From: Selenomonas ruminantium subsp. ruminantium ATCC 12561
GTDB taxonomy: Bacteria; Bacillota; Negativicutes; Selenomonadales; Selenomonadaceae
Direction: 5' to 3'
NCBI RefSeq assembly: GCF_000424065.1
Contig: NZ_AUJE01000034.1
Coordinates: 1 to 42,194, forward strand
Length of the DNA stretch: 42,194 nucleotides
The notes beneath the pieces are model-generated. The model did no database searches, was not told the origin of the DNA, and saw only the letters and a program-made list of their open reading frames with translations. Of the stretch, positions 7,337-15,663 are shown piece by piece (position 1 is the stretch's first letter; every line of letters starts with the position of its first letter). A program made the translations under genes and the position numbers.

Positions 7337-9027
7337 AAAGCTTCACCTGTTTCCTTGATGTAAATCACTGCTTCATAGGGGCGCAGCTTCCCTTGCCTGC
7401 TATCCGGCAGGCTGGACAGCAGCAGCCGGGCATCCTGCAGTTCCGGCAAATCATAAGCCTCGTCCTGCCCGGTGAAATTCACCAGGGTATAGACCTCCCG
7501 GCAGCCGAAGTGACGCCTGAAAGCCATAACAGCAGGATCATCTGCCAATAGCTCTTTGTAATCGCCCTGCTGCAATACACCTGCTGCTTCACCGGTTTGC
7601 CGCAGAGCGGCCAGCTGGCGATAGAAGCTCAGCACGGAATCGTCCTCCAATGCTTCGCTTTCCACACATTGCCGGCTGAAATCTTCATGCACCGGCAGCC
7701 ATGGGACGCCGGCCGAGAAGCCGGCATTCTTCCCCCTTGTCCACTGCATGGGGGTGCGGGCATTGTCCCGGCTGTAGCGATGGACTATCGTCATCGCCTC
7801 TGCCGGACTTTTTCCTTCGGCTAAAGCCAGTTCATACTGCCCATGGGAAGAAATGTCGTTATAAGCCTCAATATTCTCCCATGCCGTATTGCCCAGCCCT
7901 AGTTCCTGCCCCTGATAAATAAACGGGGTTCCGCGCAGCGTCATCAGCACGGCAGCCATAGCCTTTGCCGCCAGTTTTTTATCGGCATCTGCCGGAAAAT
8001 AATGTTCCACGCAGCGCATCTGATCGTGATTTTCAAAAAATGCAGGATACCAGCCATTGTCAGCCGTAGCGTTCTGACTGGCTGACAGAACCTTTTTCAA
8101 TTCAGGAATAATCTTGGGTGTGTACCCTGTTGCATGGCTCCAAAGTTCTCCATCCGGGAATTCCAGATTCATATGGGAAAATTCAAAGAGCATATCAAAC
8201 GCGCCCTTTTCGCCCACCCATTTGTCCAAATCCTCGGGACTTACGCCATTGGCTTCTGCTACCGTGAAAATATCGTGTCCCTTAAATACCTTGTCCCTGA
8301 ACTCATAGAGGAAGTCCAAAATCCCTGGGGTACTCGCAATCATGGAATGGATATTGACCATACCGTCATCACTATCCGGCTCGCCATCCACAAACTGCTC
8401 CGGCTTCTTGATGTAGACAATGGCATCAATGCGGAAGCCGCCTACGCCCTTGTCCAGCCAAAAATTGGCCGCATCATAGAGTGCCTGCCGCACAGCAGGA
8501 TTTTCCCAATTCAAATCCGGCTGTGCTTCGGCAAAGGTATGCAGATAATACTGCTGACGGGCTTCACACCAGGTCCAGGCACTGCCGCCAAAAATGGAAC
8601 GCCAGTTCGTGGGCGCTGAGCCATCCGGCTTTGCATCCCGCCAAATATACCAGTCTGCATGTGCGCTGTCCCGCGAGCTTGCCGAATCGATAAACCACGG
8701 ATGCTTATCGGAAGAATGGTTATAGACCAAATCCATCACCATGCGAATATTCCGCTTCTTACCTTCGGCAATCAACTCCTCCATATCGGCCATCGTACCA
8801 TACGAGGGGTCAATGGCCGTAAAATCGGCAATATCATAACCATTGTCTACCATGGGCGAAGGGTATACCGGCGTCAGCCATATTGCCCCGACGCCCAAGG
8901 TTTTCAGATAGTCCAATTTGGCTGTAATGCCTTTGATATCCCCCGTGCCACTACCTGTGGTATCGAGAAAACTCTTGGGGTAAACCTGATATACATTTGC
9001 TTTCTGCCACCATTTTAGCTTATTCAT
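7333..9027 (-). CDS. Cytoplasmic GH13 alpha-glucosidase (oligo-1,6-glucosidase / DexB / TreC type)
   Basis: This 564-residue enzyme without a signal peptide hydrolyses short alpha-glucosides in the cytoplasm. It starts with the family's WWQKANVYQVYPKSF. The conserved regions are MDLVYNHSSDKHPWF (about 98-112), GFRIDAI (nucleophile about D201), TVAEANGV (acid/base about E258) and FFENHDQMR (about D335). Length and motifs fit GH13 subfamily 31, which includes oligo-1,6-glucosidase, glucan 1,6-alpha-glucosidase and the closely related trehalose-6-phosphate hydrolase. I cannot choose between free and phosphorylated substrate. The ribosome site (AAGGA) is modest. It follows the PTS gene by 80 bases, with a strong stem between them, and overlaps the HAD phosphatase by four bases. 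It probably splits maltose, isomaltose or their phosphates delivered by the PTS. Confidence 0.9.
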   Translation of the reverse strand: MNKLKWWQKANVYQVYPKSFLDTTGSGTGDIKGITAKLDYLKTLGVGAIWLTPVYPSPMVDNGYDIADFTAIDPSYGTMADMEELIAEGKKRNIRMVMDLVYNHSSDKHPWFIDSASSRDSAHADWYIWRDAKPDGSAPTNWRSIFGGSAWTWCEARQQYYLHTFAEAQPDLNWENPAVRQALYDAANFWLDKGVGGFRIDAIVYIKKPEQFVDGEPDSDDGMVNIHSMIASTPGILDFLYEFRDKVFKGHDIFTVAEANGVSPEDLDKWVGEKGAFDMLFEFSHMNLEFPDGELWSHATGYTPKIIPELKKVLSASQNATADNGWYPAFFENHDQMRCVEHYFPADADKKLAAKAMAAVLMTLRGTPFIYQGQELGLGNTAWENIEAYNDISSHGQYELALAEGKSPAEAMTIVHRYSRDNARTPMQWTRGKNAGFSAGVPWLPVHEDFSRQCVESEALEDDSVLSFYRQLAALRQTGEAAGVLQQGDYKELLADDPAVMAFRRHFGCREVYTLVNFTGQDEAYDLPELQDARLLLSSLPDSRQGKLRPYEAVIYIKETGEAL

Positions 9028-9081
9028 GTTACTTATATCCTTTATCTAAGAACGTTTCCTAATCCGTCCGTTTGGGCTGCC

Positions 9082-9102
9082 GCCTTCCCCTGAGGGGAAG
9101 GC
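9082..9102 (-). other. Strong stem-loop between PTS and alpha-glucosidase genes
   Basis: A perfect 9-bp stem (GCCTTCCCC with GGGGAAGGC) with a 3-base loop. No T-run follows on the transcribed strand, so it is probably an mRNA-processing or stability element rather than a terminator. Confidence 0.5.
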
Positions 9103-9107
9103 TTTGC

Positions 9108-11225
9108 TCAAAAGACCAACACCGGTGTTTCGTTGCATTTGACTTCCGCATCTTCATGTTTCTGCATCTGCGGATAATCCGCGCTGTTGGTCACTGCCAT
9201 GATAACCGTAGTCTGATAACCGGCATCCTTAATCACCTGCTGGTCAAACTGAATCAGCGGCGTACCGGCCTTTACCGTATCGCCAGCCTTGACCAAAGCC
9301 TTAAAGCCCTGACCATTTAACTTCACCGTGTCAATGCCGATATGGATAAGGAGTTCTGCACCATTCTGCAGGCGCAGACCGATGGCATGCAGGCTTTCCT
9401 CCATAATCATGGTGACTTCTGCATCGGCAGGAGCAAATACGGTATCGCCCTCAGGTTCAATGGCAATGCCATCGCCCATCATCTTCTGGGAAAACATATC
9501 GTCATTGACTTCGCTCATATCCATCAGTCTGCCGGATACACAGGCACTTAATTTCATGGCCAGACTGTTGTCCAAAGCAGCCGTTTCTTTTGCTGCCGGC
9601 TGCGCTGCCGTGCTGTCAATCTTTTCACCCTTCAGCAAGGCATCAAAATAGCTGCGTACCTGAGGTACAGAAAGACCCACAATAACCTGAATGGCCTTGC
9701 CGTTTTTCACGAGACCGAAAGCACCGGCCTTGGTAAACTTGCCAACGGCTGCAACCTTATCCGGGTCAGCAACCGTTACCCGCAGACGAGTAGCACAGTT
9801 GGTGACTTCACGGATGTTGTCCGGGCCGCCCAGGCAATCGAGGAACACCTTCGCCTTGATGGCCAGCGCATTATCGGCCAGGCCCATTTCTTCCATTTCC
9901 TTCTTGGCCTGATATTCAGCCTTGGAGAACAATTTATCCTCCACATCATCAGCCGTACGGCCGGGAGTTGCATAATCAAATTTCAGAATCAACGTACGGA
10001 AAACCACAAAGTATATCGCGGTAAAACACAAACCGATTACAATCTGCATGATATACGTTCCGGCATGATACTGGAACAGCGGTATCCAGTTCTGCACAAA
10101 GGCATCAATCAAGCCGCCGCCAAAGTTACCGGCAAGGCCCATGGCATAAAGCGCCGAAGACAGGCAAGCCGAAAGAATTGCATGCACCAGATAAAGCAGC
10201 GGTGCCACAAACAGGAAGGTAAATTCCAACGGTTCCGTAATGCCGCAAATAACAGCCGTAAGCGTTGCCGGGATAAGGAGTGCCGCCGTCTTCTTCCGTT
10301 TTTCCGGCTTAGCACACATATAGATGGCGAGTGCTGCTCCCGGCAGGCCAAATACCTTGGAACTGCCATGCAGGGCAAAACCGCCCTCCGGGAAAAGGTC
10401 TGCCAAAGACTTGCCGCTGACGGCAAAATCATTCAGATGCTGCAGCCAGTAGGCCTGAATGCCGCCATCGCAGACAGCCGGACCAAAGATAAACGGCAGA
10501 TAGATGAAGTGATGTAACCCTGCCGGCAGCAGAATGCGTTCCGAGAACGTATACGCCCAAACACCGACCAACCCACTGGTCTTCAGGAAATCCTGGAACT
10601 GCATAATGGCATGCTGTACAGCCGGCCATACCATACAAAAGAGAAATGCAATGGGAATCATCACCGCAAAACCTACCGCCACGACAAAAGCAGGCCCTTT
10701 GAAAATCCCCAGCCAGTCGGGAATATTCGTATCATAAAAGCGATTGTGCAGATACGCCGTCATGCAGGCGATGAAGATGGCGCCGAGCATGCCCATGTCC
10801 AACGTCTTGATATTGGCAATCATGGCAAGCCCCGTACCTGCACCTGCTGCCTGACTGTAATCCACGCCGAAGTATGCGCCATGCAAGCTCAGGAACCCGG
10901 CAATGAAATAGTTAAACAGCATATAGATGACGAAACCTTCCATCGCACAACGGGCAGGTTCCTTTTTCGCAAAACCGATGGGTACGGCTATGGCAAAGAG
11001 AATGGGCATCTGGGCAAATACCGTCCAGGCTCCCTGTTCCACCACAAACCAAAAATCGTACCATACTGTTCCCTGAGCGGCTATACTCCCCAATATGCCC
11101 TCATTCTTACAGATGATGGATAATGCTACCGTCAAGCCAAAGAATGCAAACAGGATGACTGGCGTATACATCGCGCCGCCAAACCGCTGCATACCCTGCA
11201 TCAAACGGTCTTTACTGATTGTCAT
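9108..11225 (-). CDS. PTS alpha-glucoside permease, IICB-IIA fusion (glucose family)
   Basis: This 705-residue permease imports and phosphorylates a sugar using phosphate from HPr. An N-terminal IIC membrane domain (about 15-420) carries about ten hydrophobic segments and the GITEPLEF signature at about 328-335. A IIB domain follows (about 450-530) with the phospho-Cys in TNCATRLR (about C477). A C-terminal IIA(Glc/Crr-like) domain (about 575-700) carries HAIGL (about H613) and the phospho-His in LLIHIGIDTV (about H628). The sequence resembles alpha-glucoside/maltose permeases of the Glc family (MalX, AglA, GlvC group). I chose the ATG at 11225 because AGGGGG lies 7-8 bases upstream and the longer frame runs back through a terminator hairpin. 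The linked RpiR regulator and GH13 enzyme support maltose or another alpha-glucoside as substrate. Confidence 0.92.
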   Translation of the reverse strand: MTISKDRLMQGMQRFGGAMYTPVILFAFFGLTVALSIICKNEGILGSIAAQGTVWYDFWFVVEQGAWTVFAQMPILFAIAVPIGFAKKEPARCAMEGFVIYMLFNYFIAGFLSLHGAYFGVDYSQAAGAGTGLAMIANIKTLDMGMLGAIFIACMTAYLHNRFYDTNIPDWLGIFKGPAFVVAVGFAVMIPIAFLFCMVWPAVQHAIMQFQDFLKTSGLVGVWAYTFSERILLPAGLHHFIYLPFIFGPAVCDGGIQAYWLQHLNDFAVSGKSLADLFPEGGFALHGSSKVFGLPGAALAIYMCAKPEKRKKTAALLIPATLTAVICGITEPLEFTFLFVAPLLYLVHAILSACLSSALYAMGLAGNFGGGLIDAFVQNWIPLFQYHAGTYIMQIVIGLCFTAIYFVVFRTLILKFDYATPGRTADDVEDKLFSKAEYQAKKEMEEMGLADNALAIKAKVFLDCLGGPDNIREVTNCATRLRVTVADPDKVAAVGKFTKAGAFGLVKNGKAIQVIVGLSVPQVRSYFDALLKGEKIDSTAAQPAAKETAALDNSLAMKLSACVSGRLMDMSEVNDDMFSQKMMGDGIAIEPEGDTVFAPADAEVTMIMEESLHAIGLRLQNGAELLIHIGIDTVKLNGQGFKALVKAGDTVKAGTPLIQFDQQVIKDAGYQTTVIMAVTNSADYPQMQKHEDAEVKCNETPVLVF

Positions 11226-11261
11226 TGTAATGCCCCCTAATTCATTATGATTTAGTATTGC

Positions 11262-11277
11262 TTCGCTAATTAGAGAA
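11262..11277. promoter_or_regulatory. Candidate operator before the PTS gene
   Basis: A near-palindrome TTCGCTAATTAGAGAA with a perfect CTAATTAG core lies between the regulator's terminator and the PTS ribosome site, where an operator is expected. The upstream RpiR protein is the obvious candidate binder, but nothing in the sequence proves it. Confidence 0.35.
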
Positions 11278-11283
11278 TAGCGC

Positions 11284-11318
11284 AAAAAGCCCGCGAACAC
11301 AATAGTTTCGCGGGCTTT
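11284..11318 (-). terminator. Terminator of the RpiR regulator gene
   Basis: A perfect 12-bp stem (AAAGCCCGCGAA with TTCGCGGGCTTT, 11286-11297 and 11307-11318) is followed on the minus strand by TTTTT. It separates the regulator from the PTS operon, which therefore needs its own promoter at about 11226-11285. Confidence 0.9.
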
Positions 11319-11374
11319 CGGCACATCAGCCATTGCCTGTATTTTGTTCCATTTCCTGTACTTTGTTCCAGCCC

Positions 11375-12145
11375 CTATTGCACCTTGCGCTGCAGGTACA
11401 TCCGGTACTTCACATACCAGACTTCCACCAGGATGAAATAGGGCATCATCGACTGAAAGGCCGTATGCTCATCATCGGCATCGTAGAGCTGAAAACGTGC
11501 CGGCGAAACGTAGAGATTCACCGTAGAAAGACTGGCTAAGGTATTGTCATGCAGTTTCGTAATAGAAATAAAGGGTACATCCAGCAATTGCAGCTGCCGG
11601 GCAAAATCCACCACCAACGAGGTCTCCCCGGACAGCGAAACAAAGATAAAGAGATCATCTGCAGTAAGGCTGCGGGCAATAGACATAAACTCCTCCCGCC
11701 CGCTGATTTCATAAATCAGCACATTATCGTAAAAGAACAGGCGCTTTAACTCCTGCGCCACATTGCTCTGCACATAGCCGGAAGCAAAGATAAACACCCT
11801 GTTGGCTTCGTGAATCAAGCGGCTGGCACTGTCAAAATTCCGCTTAAAGACCTTGCTCGCGGTCTGGGCATAGAAATTCTGCAAGTCCTCCAACACGTCT
11901 TCTTTATAATAGACATGCGTTTCATCTTCCATCTTGAGTACTGCCTTCAAATCTCCAAAACCGTCAAAGCCCAGTTTTTGGGCAAAGCGCACAATGGTTG
12001 TTGACGACACGGCACAATTTTTTGCCAGTTCGTGAATGGAGATATGACGTGCTTCTGCCCGATGCTTCACTATGTATTTATAGATGACCATATCGGTATC
12101 GTTCAAGTTTTGCCGATGCTGATTAATGATTTCTTCCAATCGCAT
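11375..12145 (-). CDS. RpiR-family transcriptional regulator (MalR/GlvR-like)
   Basis: This 256-residue regulator has an N-terminal RpiR helix-turn-helix (about 1-75, with SIHELAKNCAVSSTTIVRFAQKLGF). A SIS sugar-phosphate-binding domain follows (about 105-240, with FASGYVQSNVAQEL and FVSLSGET). RpiR proteins sense phosphorylated sugars; relatives GlvR and MalR control maltose/alpha-glucoside PTS operons. The ATG at 12145 has a GGGGGG-rich ribosome site 5-6 bases upstream. A strong terminator ends the gene just before the PTS permease on the same strand, so it is transcribed separately from its likely target. It is divergent from the sigma-factor gene, and the shared region contains an inverted repeat that could be its operator. 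Whether it activates or represses cannot be read here. Confidence 0.9.
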   Translation of the reverse strand: MRLEEIINQHRQNLNDTDMVIYKYIVKHRAEARHISIHELAKNCAVSSTTIVRFAQKLGFDGFGDLKAVLKMEDETHVYYKEDVLEDLQNFYAQTASKVFKRNFDSASRLIHEANRVFIFASGYVQSNVAQELKRLFFYDNVLIYEISGREEFMSIARSLTADDLFIFVSLSGETSLVVDFARQLQLLDVPFISITKLHDNTLASLSTVNLYVSPARFQLYDADDEHTAFQSMMPYFILVEVWYVKYRMYLQRKVQ

Positions 12146-12206
12146 ACAAATCCCCCCATATCTGCCCTAAGTATAGCAAAATTACAAGCATTGCGCCAAA
12201 TATTTA

Positions 12207-12237
12207 TGACGAAATCCCGCTAAATCCTTCTTCGTCA
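12207..12237. promoter_or_regulatory. Inverted repeat in the divergent rpiR / sigma-factor promoter region
   Basis: Perfect 7-base arms TGACGAA (12207-12213) and TTCGTCA (12231-12237) lie 24 bases apart from start to start, in the region shared by two divergent genes. The spacing puts both arms near the same helix face, which would suit a dimeric regulator. The binding protein is unknown. Confidence 0.4.
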
Positions 12238-12288
12238 AAAATGCCCCTGAATACTACACTAAAACCAACAAAAATATGGGAGGATTGC

Positions 12289-12867
12289 ATGATGTACAGC
12301 CTGACCGAAGAAAATGAACTCATTGCCCTTGCCCAACAGGGCAGTACCGCAGCCTGCGAAAAATTGCTGGACGCCTATGCCGGACTACTCAAAAATATGC
12401 GCCATCGCTATGCCCACACGCCTACCGGAAAAATTCTGGATGATGATATGCAGGGCATTTTGCAATTAGCCTTCATGGAAGCCATTCATTCCTTTGAAAC
12501 AAAAGTCGGCATACACTTTGCCGCCTTTCTGCAAAGCCGCCTGCACGGCGCCATATACAAGGCATTCAAGAACGCCTGCAGTTACAGCAGCCACACAGCC
12601 CATCCCACTTCGCCTGACGATACGGACAGCAGTTCCTTCTTCGATACGCTGGAAAATCATACCCCCACCCCAGAACGCCAATTATTGGCACATGACAAAA
12701 TCCAGACAATCTTAACCGGATTAACCCCAACAGAAAAAGAACTGCTGTACCTTATCTACGTACGTGAACTGCCGCAAAAAACTGCCGCCCGCCTGCTAAA
12801 TATCAGCACACAGGCCGTAAGCAAGCGAAAGCAAAAGTTAATCGCCAAAATAAAAAAACTCGCCTAA
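12289..12867 (+). CDS. Small sigma-70-family RNA polymerase sigma factor
   Basis: This protein of about 192 residues has a sigma region 2-like segment (about 10-95, including DDMQGILQLAFMEAIHSFE and FAAFLQSRLHGAIYKAFK). A Ser/Thr/Pro-rich linker follows at about 100-130, then a region 4 helix-turn-helix (about 140-190, LTPTEKELLYLIYVRELPQKTAARLLNISTQAVSKRKQK). It lacks regions 1.1 and 3, so it is an alternative sigma factor or a sigma-like regulator. Two adjacent ATGs (12289, 12292) follow GGGAGGA at 5 and 8 bases; either may be used. No anti-sigma gene is adjacent. Its stop codon lies inside the loop of a bidirectional terminator. Its target genes cannot be inferred here. Confidence 0.85.
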   Translation: MMYSLTEENELIALAQQGSTAACEKLLDAYAGLLKNMRHRYAHTPTGKILDDDMQGILQLAFMEAIHSFETKVGIHFAAFLQSRLHGAIYKAFKNACSYSSHTAHPTSPDDTDSSSFFDTLENHTPTPERQLLAHDKIQTILTGLTPTEKELLYLIYVRELPQKTAARLLNISTQAVSKRKQKLIAKIKKLA

Positions 12868-12879
12868 GCGAGTTTTTTT
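12852..12879. terminator. Bidirectional terminator between convergent genes
   Basis: The stem AAAAAAACTCGC with GCGAGTTTTTTT and a four-base loop (CTAA) carries A- and T-runs on both sides, so it can work on either strand. It serves the sigma-factor gene (plus), whose stop lies in the loop, and the export-protein gene (minus). Confidence 0.92.
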
Positions 12880-12886
12880 ATTTACC

Positions 12887-13717
12887 TTAATCCGTTACAG
12901 CCTTGTAATAAGTCCAAGCCTGGAAATACGGCAAAATATCTTCCTGCCAGAAAATTGCATTGGTCTTCGGCACATAGACGATATCCCCATCCTGCACAAA
13001 GACATTCTGCGTCAAATCATGACGGCGAATAAAGTTCTTGATATTCAGCTGACGATAGTACATCGTGCCATCAACAACACGGATAACCTGCACTCTCGTG
13101 CTGCGGCCATACTTGGTAATACCACCGGCAGAAGCCAATGCCGCATAGGCATTCAAATTATCGATATTCATGTTCTGAATACCAGGATTTTTTACTTCCC
13201 CCATGACATAGACTTTACGTGGCCCATAGGATTTAACAGACAGATACATCTCAGGGATTTTCACATAACGGCTCAATTTCTCACGGATAAGCTCCGTTGC
13301 CTCATCCAAGGTCAAGCCAGCCAGTTTCACACTGCCGACATAAGGAAGCGAGGCCTTACCATCCGGGCCAATCTGTACCGAATCCGCTTCGCCTTTTTCA
13401 TTGGCAGAAGAACCCGTCGTATAGCCCAAACCATTAGGAAAGCCCAATACGCTCAGTACGATGACATCGTATTTTGCCAGACGATAATCCCCCGTCAACT
13501 GACCAGTCTTTAAGCCAGCAACCGTAAAAACATCCTCGTTTTCCACATAATTTTCCGACGCGGGCACAACATTGTCCGTATTTTTAACTTCCACGGACTT
13601 ATAACCAGCAGTCTCACTCATCACTGCGCCAGCCTCGGACGCAGCCTGCACGGAGCTGCCGGTCAGACAGAGCACTGCTGCCAGCAGGCAACTGCAAAAC
13701 AAATCTTTTCTTGCCAT
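12887..13717 (-). CDS. Periplasmic polysaccharide export protein (Wza-like, SLBB)
   Basis: This 276-residue exported protein has a signal peptide (about 1-25, ending VQA). A polysaccharide-export domain follows at about 70-150 (GDYRLAKYDVIVLSVLGFP, IGPDGKASLPYVGSVKLAGLTLDEATELI), then an SLBB domain at about 155-245 (KVYVMGEVKNPGIQNM, LASAGGITKYGRS, VQDGDIVYVPK). Wza-type proteins form the outer-membrane channel for capsule or exopolysaccharide. There is no clear lipobox, unlike classical Wza, and no capsule synthesis genes are next to it, so it may be an isolated export component. The ribosome site GAGGGAG lies 7 bases before the ATG. A LacI regulator gene lies 80 bases upstream on the same strand. 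Confidence 0.88.
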   Translation of the reverse strand: MARKDLFCSCLLAAVLCLTGSSVQAASEAGAVMSETAGYKSVEVKNTDNVVPASENYVENEDVFTVAGLKTGQLTGDYRLAKYDVIVLSVLGFPNGLGYTTGSSANEKGEADSVQIGPDGKASLPYVGSVKLAGLTLDEATELIREKLSRYVKIPEMYLSVKSYGPRKVYVMGEVKNPGIQNMNIDNLNAYAALASAGGITKYGRSTRVQVIRVVDGTMYYRQLNIKNFIRRHDLTQNVFVQDGDIVYVPKTNAIFWQEDILPYFQAWTYYKAVTD

Positions 13718-13797
13718 TATGACACTCCCTCAAAAGTCGATTTCATTTCTATTCCATTTGATTATAACGCTTAACACTTATGACCGTCAACCAGCAT

Positions 13798-14841
13798 TCA
13801 TATTATTGACGGCAAAGAGGTTGAATTTACAGGCAAAGTTTTTTCCATGAGATTCTGCACACTTTCCCGCTCAACAAAAAGCAGCGGCATATCTAGATTC
13901 GTCTCTCCCTCTTCTCCACCGCGCAGGATATTAAGCAGATAACTGGCAGCCTTCATGCCCATAAGTTCATAATCAAAAGCTACAGTAGTCAGTGCCGGAT
14001 AAACGACAGCGCCGACATCGTAACCACCAAAGCCTGCTACCGATATATCCCCGGGAACTTTAACCCCGCGCTCATGGAAATAGCGAAGTATACCCAAACT
14101 GATATTATCTGTAGCCCCTACAACCACACTGGGTGCTAATTTACGAATTTCTTCTGCCCGATTGTAAGCAGACAAAAAATCAAAACCCGTTTCTACAAAA
14201 TCCACCTTCGCATCGGTACGTCCCTCGCAAAAGCCTGCGACAAAACCTTCCTTGCGCTCGATGCCTACCGCTTCATCGCTTTCCGTTACCCCGGCAAACA
14301 CAGCGTGCTTATGCCCCATCTGCTGCAAATACACCCCCATACGGTGACCGGCTGCCGCATCATCGATCTTCAGGCAGTGAACCGATGCGTTTTTCTGCCC
14401 TGTGTAAAGAATTGGCAACGCCCATTCCTGCGCACGACGTACATGTTCAGCAGTAAGTCCGACAGAATCAACTAAAATAGCATCGACACCCTGCTGCTGC
14501 AGTTTTTGCATGCTTTCCAATTCTTTTTTGCTGGAAAGCTGACTCACCAGCAAGATGCTCTGATACCCTTCCGGCTCCAGTACACGGGTAATCCCGGAAA
14601 GCAGCTTGCCCACAGTCACCGAGTCCATACGCGGGAGCACAATGCCAATCAGCTTGCTTTCCCGGGTCTTCAAGCGCTTGGCAAAAAAATTCGACTGAAA
14701 CCCCGTTTGCTCAATCGCCTTGCGCACCTTGGCCTGCTTTTCTGCACTGATATAGCCATTGTTCAAATAGCGGGAAACCGTGCTTTTCGAAACCCCCGCC
14801 AAATCTGCCACATCTTTGATGGTTACTTTTTGTTGTTCCAT
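13798..14841 (-). CDS. LacI-family transcriptional regulator
   Basis: This repressor of about 347 residues has an N-terminal LacI helix-turn-helix (VTIKDVADLAGVSKSTVSRYLN, about 6-27) with the hinge helix near 50-58. A periplasmic-binding-like effector domain follows (about 60-335; LIGIVLPRMDSVTVGKLLSGI, GVDAILVDSV, PGDISVAGFGGYDVG). The ATG at 14841 has GGAG 6 bases upstream; a TTG four codons earlier has no better site. Relatives respond to sugars such as sucrose or fructose derivatives, but the effector cannot be named. It ends 80 bases before the export-protein gene on the same strand. A half-site TGTAAACG before its start resembles LacI-type operators and could mean self-regulation. Confidence 0.9.
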   Translation of the reverse strand: MEQQKVTIKDVADLAGVSKSTVSRYLNNGYISAEKQAKVRKAIEQTGFQSNFFAKRLKTRESKLIGIVLPRMDSVTVGKLLSGITRVLEPEGYQSILLVSQLSSKKELESMQKLQQQGVDAILVDSVGLTAEHVRRAQEWALPILYTGQKNASVHCLKIDDAAAGHRMGVYLQQMGHKHAVFAGVTESDEAVGIERKEGFVAGFCEGRTDAKVDFVETGFDFLSAYNRAEEIRKLAPSVVVGATDNISLGILRYFHERGVKVPGDISVAGFGGYDVGAVVYPALTTVAFDYELMGMKAASYLLNILRGGEEGETNLDMPLLFVERESVQNLMEKTLPVNSTSLPSII

Positions 14842-14913
14842 ATATATCTCCAATTTCTGTTTTCGTTACGTTTACAATTACTATATTAGGAGATTTTACA
14901 AAAAAAAGCAAGA

Positions 14914-14939
14914 AAAATGTGGAACTAATTCCACATTTT
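14914..14939 (-). terminator. Terminator at the end of the folate-ung operon
   Basis: The stem AAAATGTGGAA with TTCCACATTTT and a four-base loop overlaps the ung stop codon. T-rich sequence follows on the minus strand (TCTTGC then a T8 run). Confidence 0.75.
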
Positions 14940-15612
14940 ATAGATTCGGCAGCTGCCAGTTAATCGGCTCCTGTCCCGTACGCTCTAAAAATGCATTGAC
15001 CTGGGAAAAAGGACGGCTGCCAAAGAACCCGCGGAAGGCCGACAGCGGACTCGGATGCGGTGATTCCACGATAAAGTGCTGCGGATTGGTAATCATAACC
15101 TTCTTACGTCGTGCAGGAGAGCCCCAGAGGATGAACGCCATCGGCTTTTCGCGTTCATTCAGCAGCGAGATAATCTTGTCTGTAAACGTTTCCCAGCCCT
15201 TTCCCTGATGCGATGCCGCCTGATGGGCCCGCACGGTAAGCACGGTGTTTAGCAGCAATACGCCCTGCTCCGCCCAGGGCTTCAAACAGCCATTATTCGG
15301 CACCGTACAGCCTAAATCCGTGGAAAGTTCTTTAAAGATATTGATAAGCGACGGTGGCGGCTCCACACCCGGCTGTACCGAAAACGACAGCCCATGCGCC
15401 TGTCCGTCCCCATGATAAGGGTCCTGCCCTAATATGACCACCTTCGTATCGGCATAACTCGTATAATGCAGGGCATTAAAAATCGAATACATATCCGGAA
15501 AAATCTGACGGGTGCGGTATTCGCTAATCAAAAACTGCCGCAGTTCCCGATAGTAAGGCTTGGCCATTTCGTCCCGCAAAAGGTCAGCCCAGTCATTATG
15601 AAAAATCTCCAT
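14938..15612 (-). CDS. ung: Uracil-DNA glycosylase, family 1
   Basis: This 224-residue enzyme removes uracil from DNA to start base-excision repair. The water-activating motif [17 protein letters not shown] is at about 62-78 (D64). The uracil-binding Asn lies in LLLNTVLTV (about 119-127). [14 protein letters not shown] carries the catalytic His (about H186). Length is normal for Ung. The ATG at 15612 has GGAG 11 bases upstream, rather far, but the N-terminus ([10 protein letters not shown]) matches the family start. It lies 51 bases after the FolK-DHFR gene on the same strand and is probably the last gene of the folate operon. The linkage fits its job: folate supply sets dTMP levels and hence uracil entry into DNA. 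Confidence 0.96.
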   Translation of the reverse strand: MEIFHNDWADLLRDEMAKPYYRELRQFLISEYRTRQIFPDMYSIFNALHYTSYADTKVVILGQDPYHGDGQAHGLSFSVQPGVEPPPSLINIFKELSTDLGCTVPNNGCLKPWAEQGVLLLNTVLTVRAHQAASHQGKGWETFTDKIISLLNEREKPMAFILWGSPARRKKVMITNPQHFIVESPHPSPLSAFRGFFGSRPFSQVNAFLERTGQEPINWQLPNL

Positions 15613-15663
15613 GAAATTACCAACTCCTCGAATTCGATACTAAAGTGGTTCCGCCCATGCAGG

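Noticed and set aside
14855-14880. LacI-type operator before the LacI gene
   Set aside because: Only one half-site (TGTAAACG) is good; the other half does not form a palindrome, so it is mentioned in the gene entry but not called.
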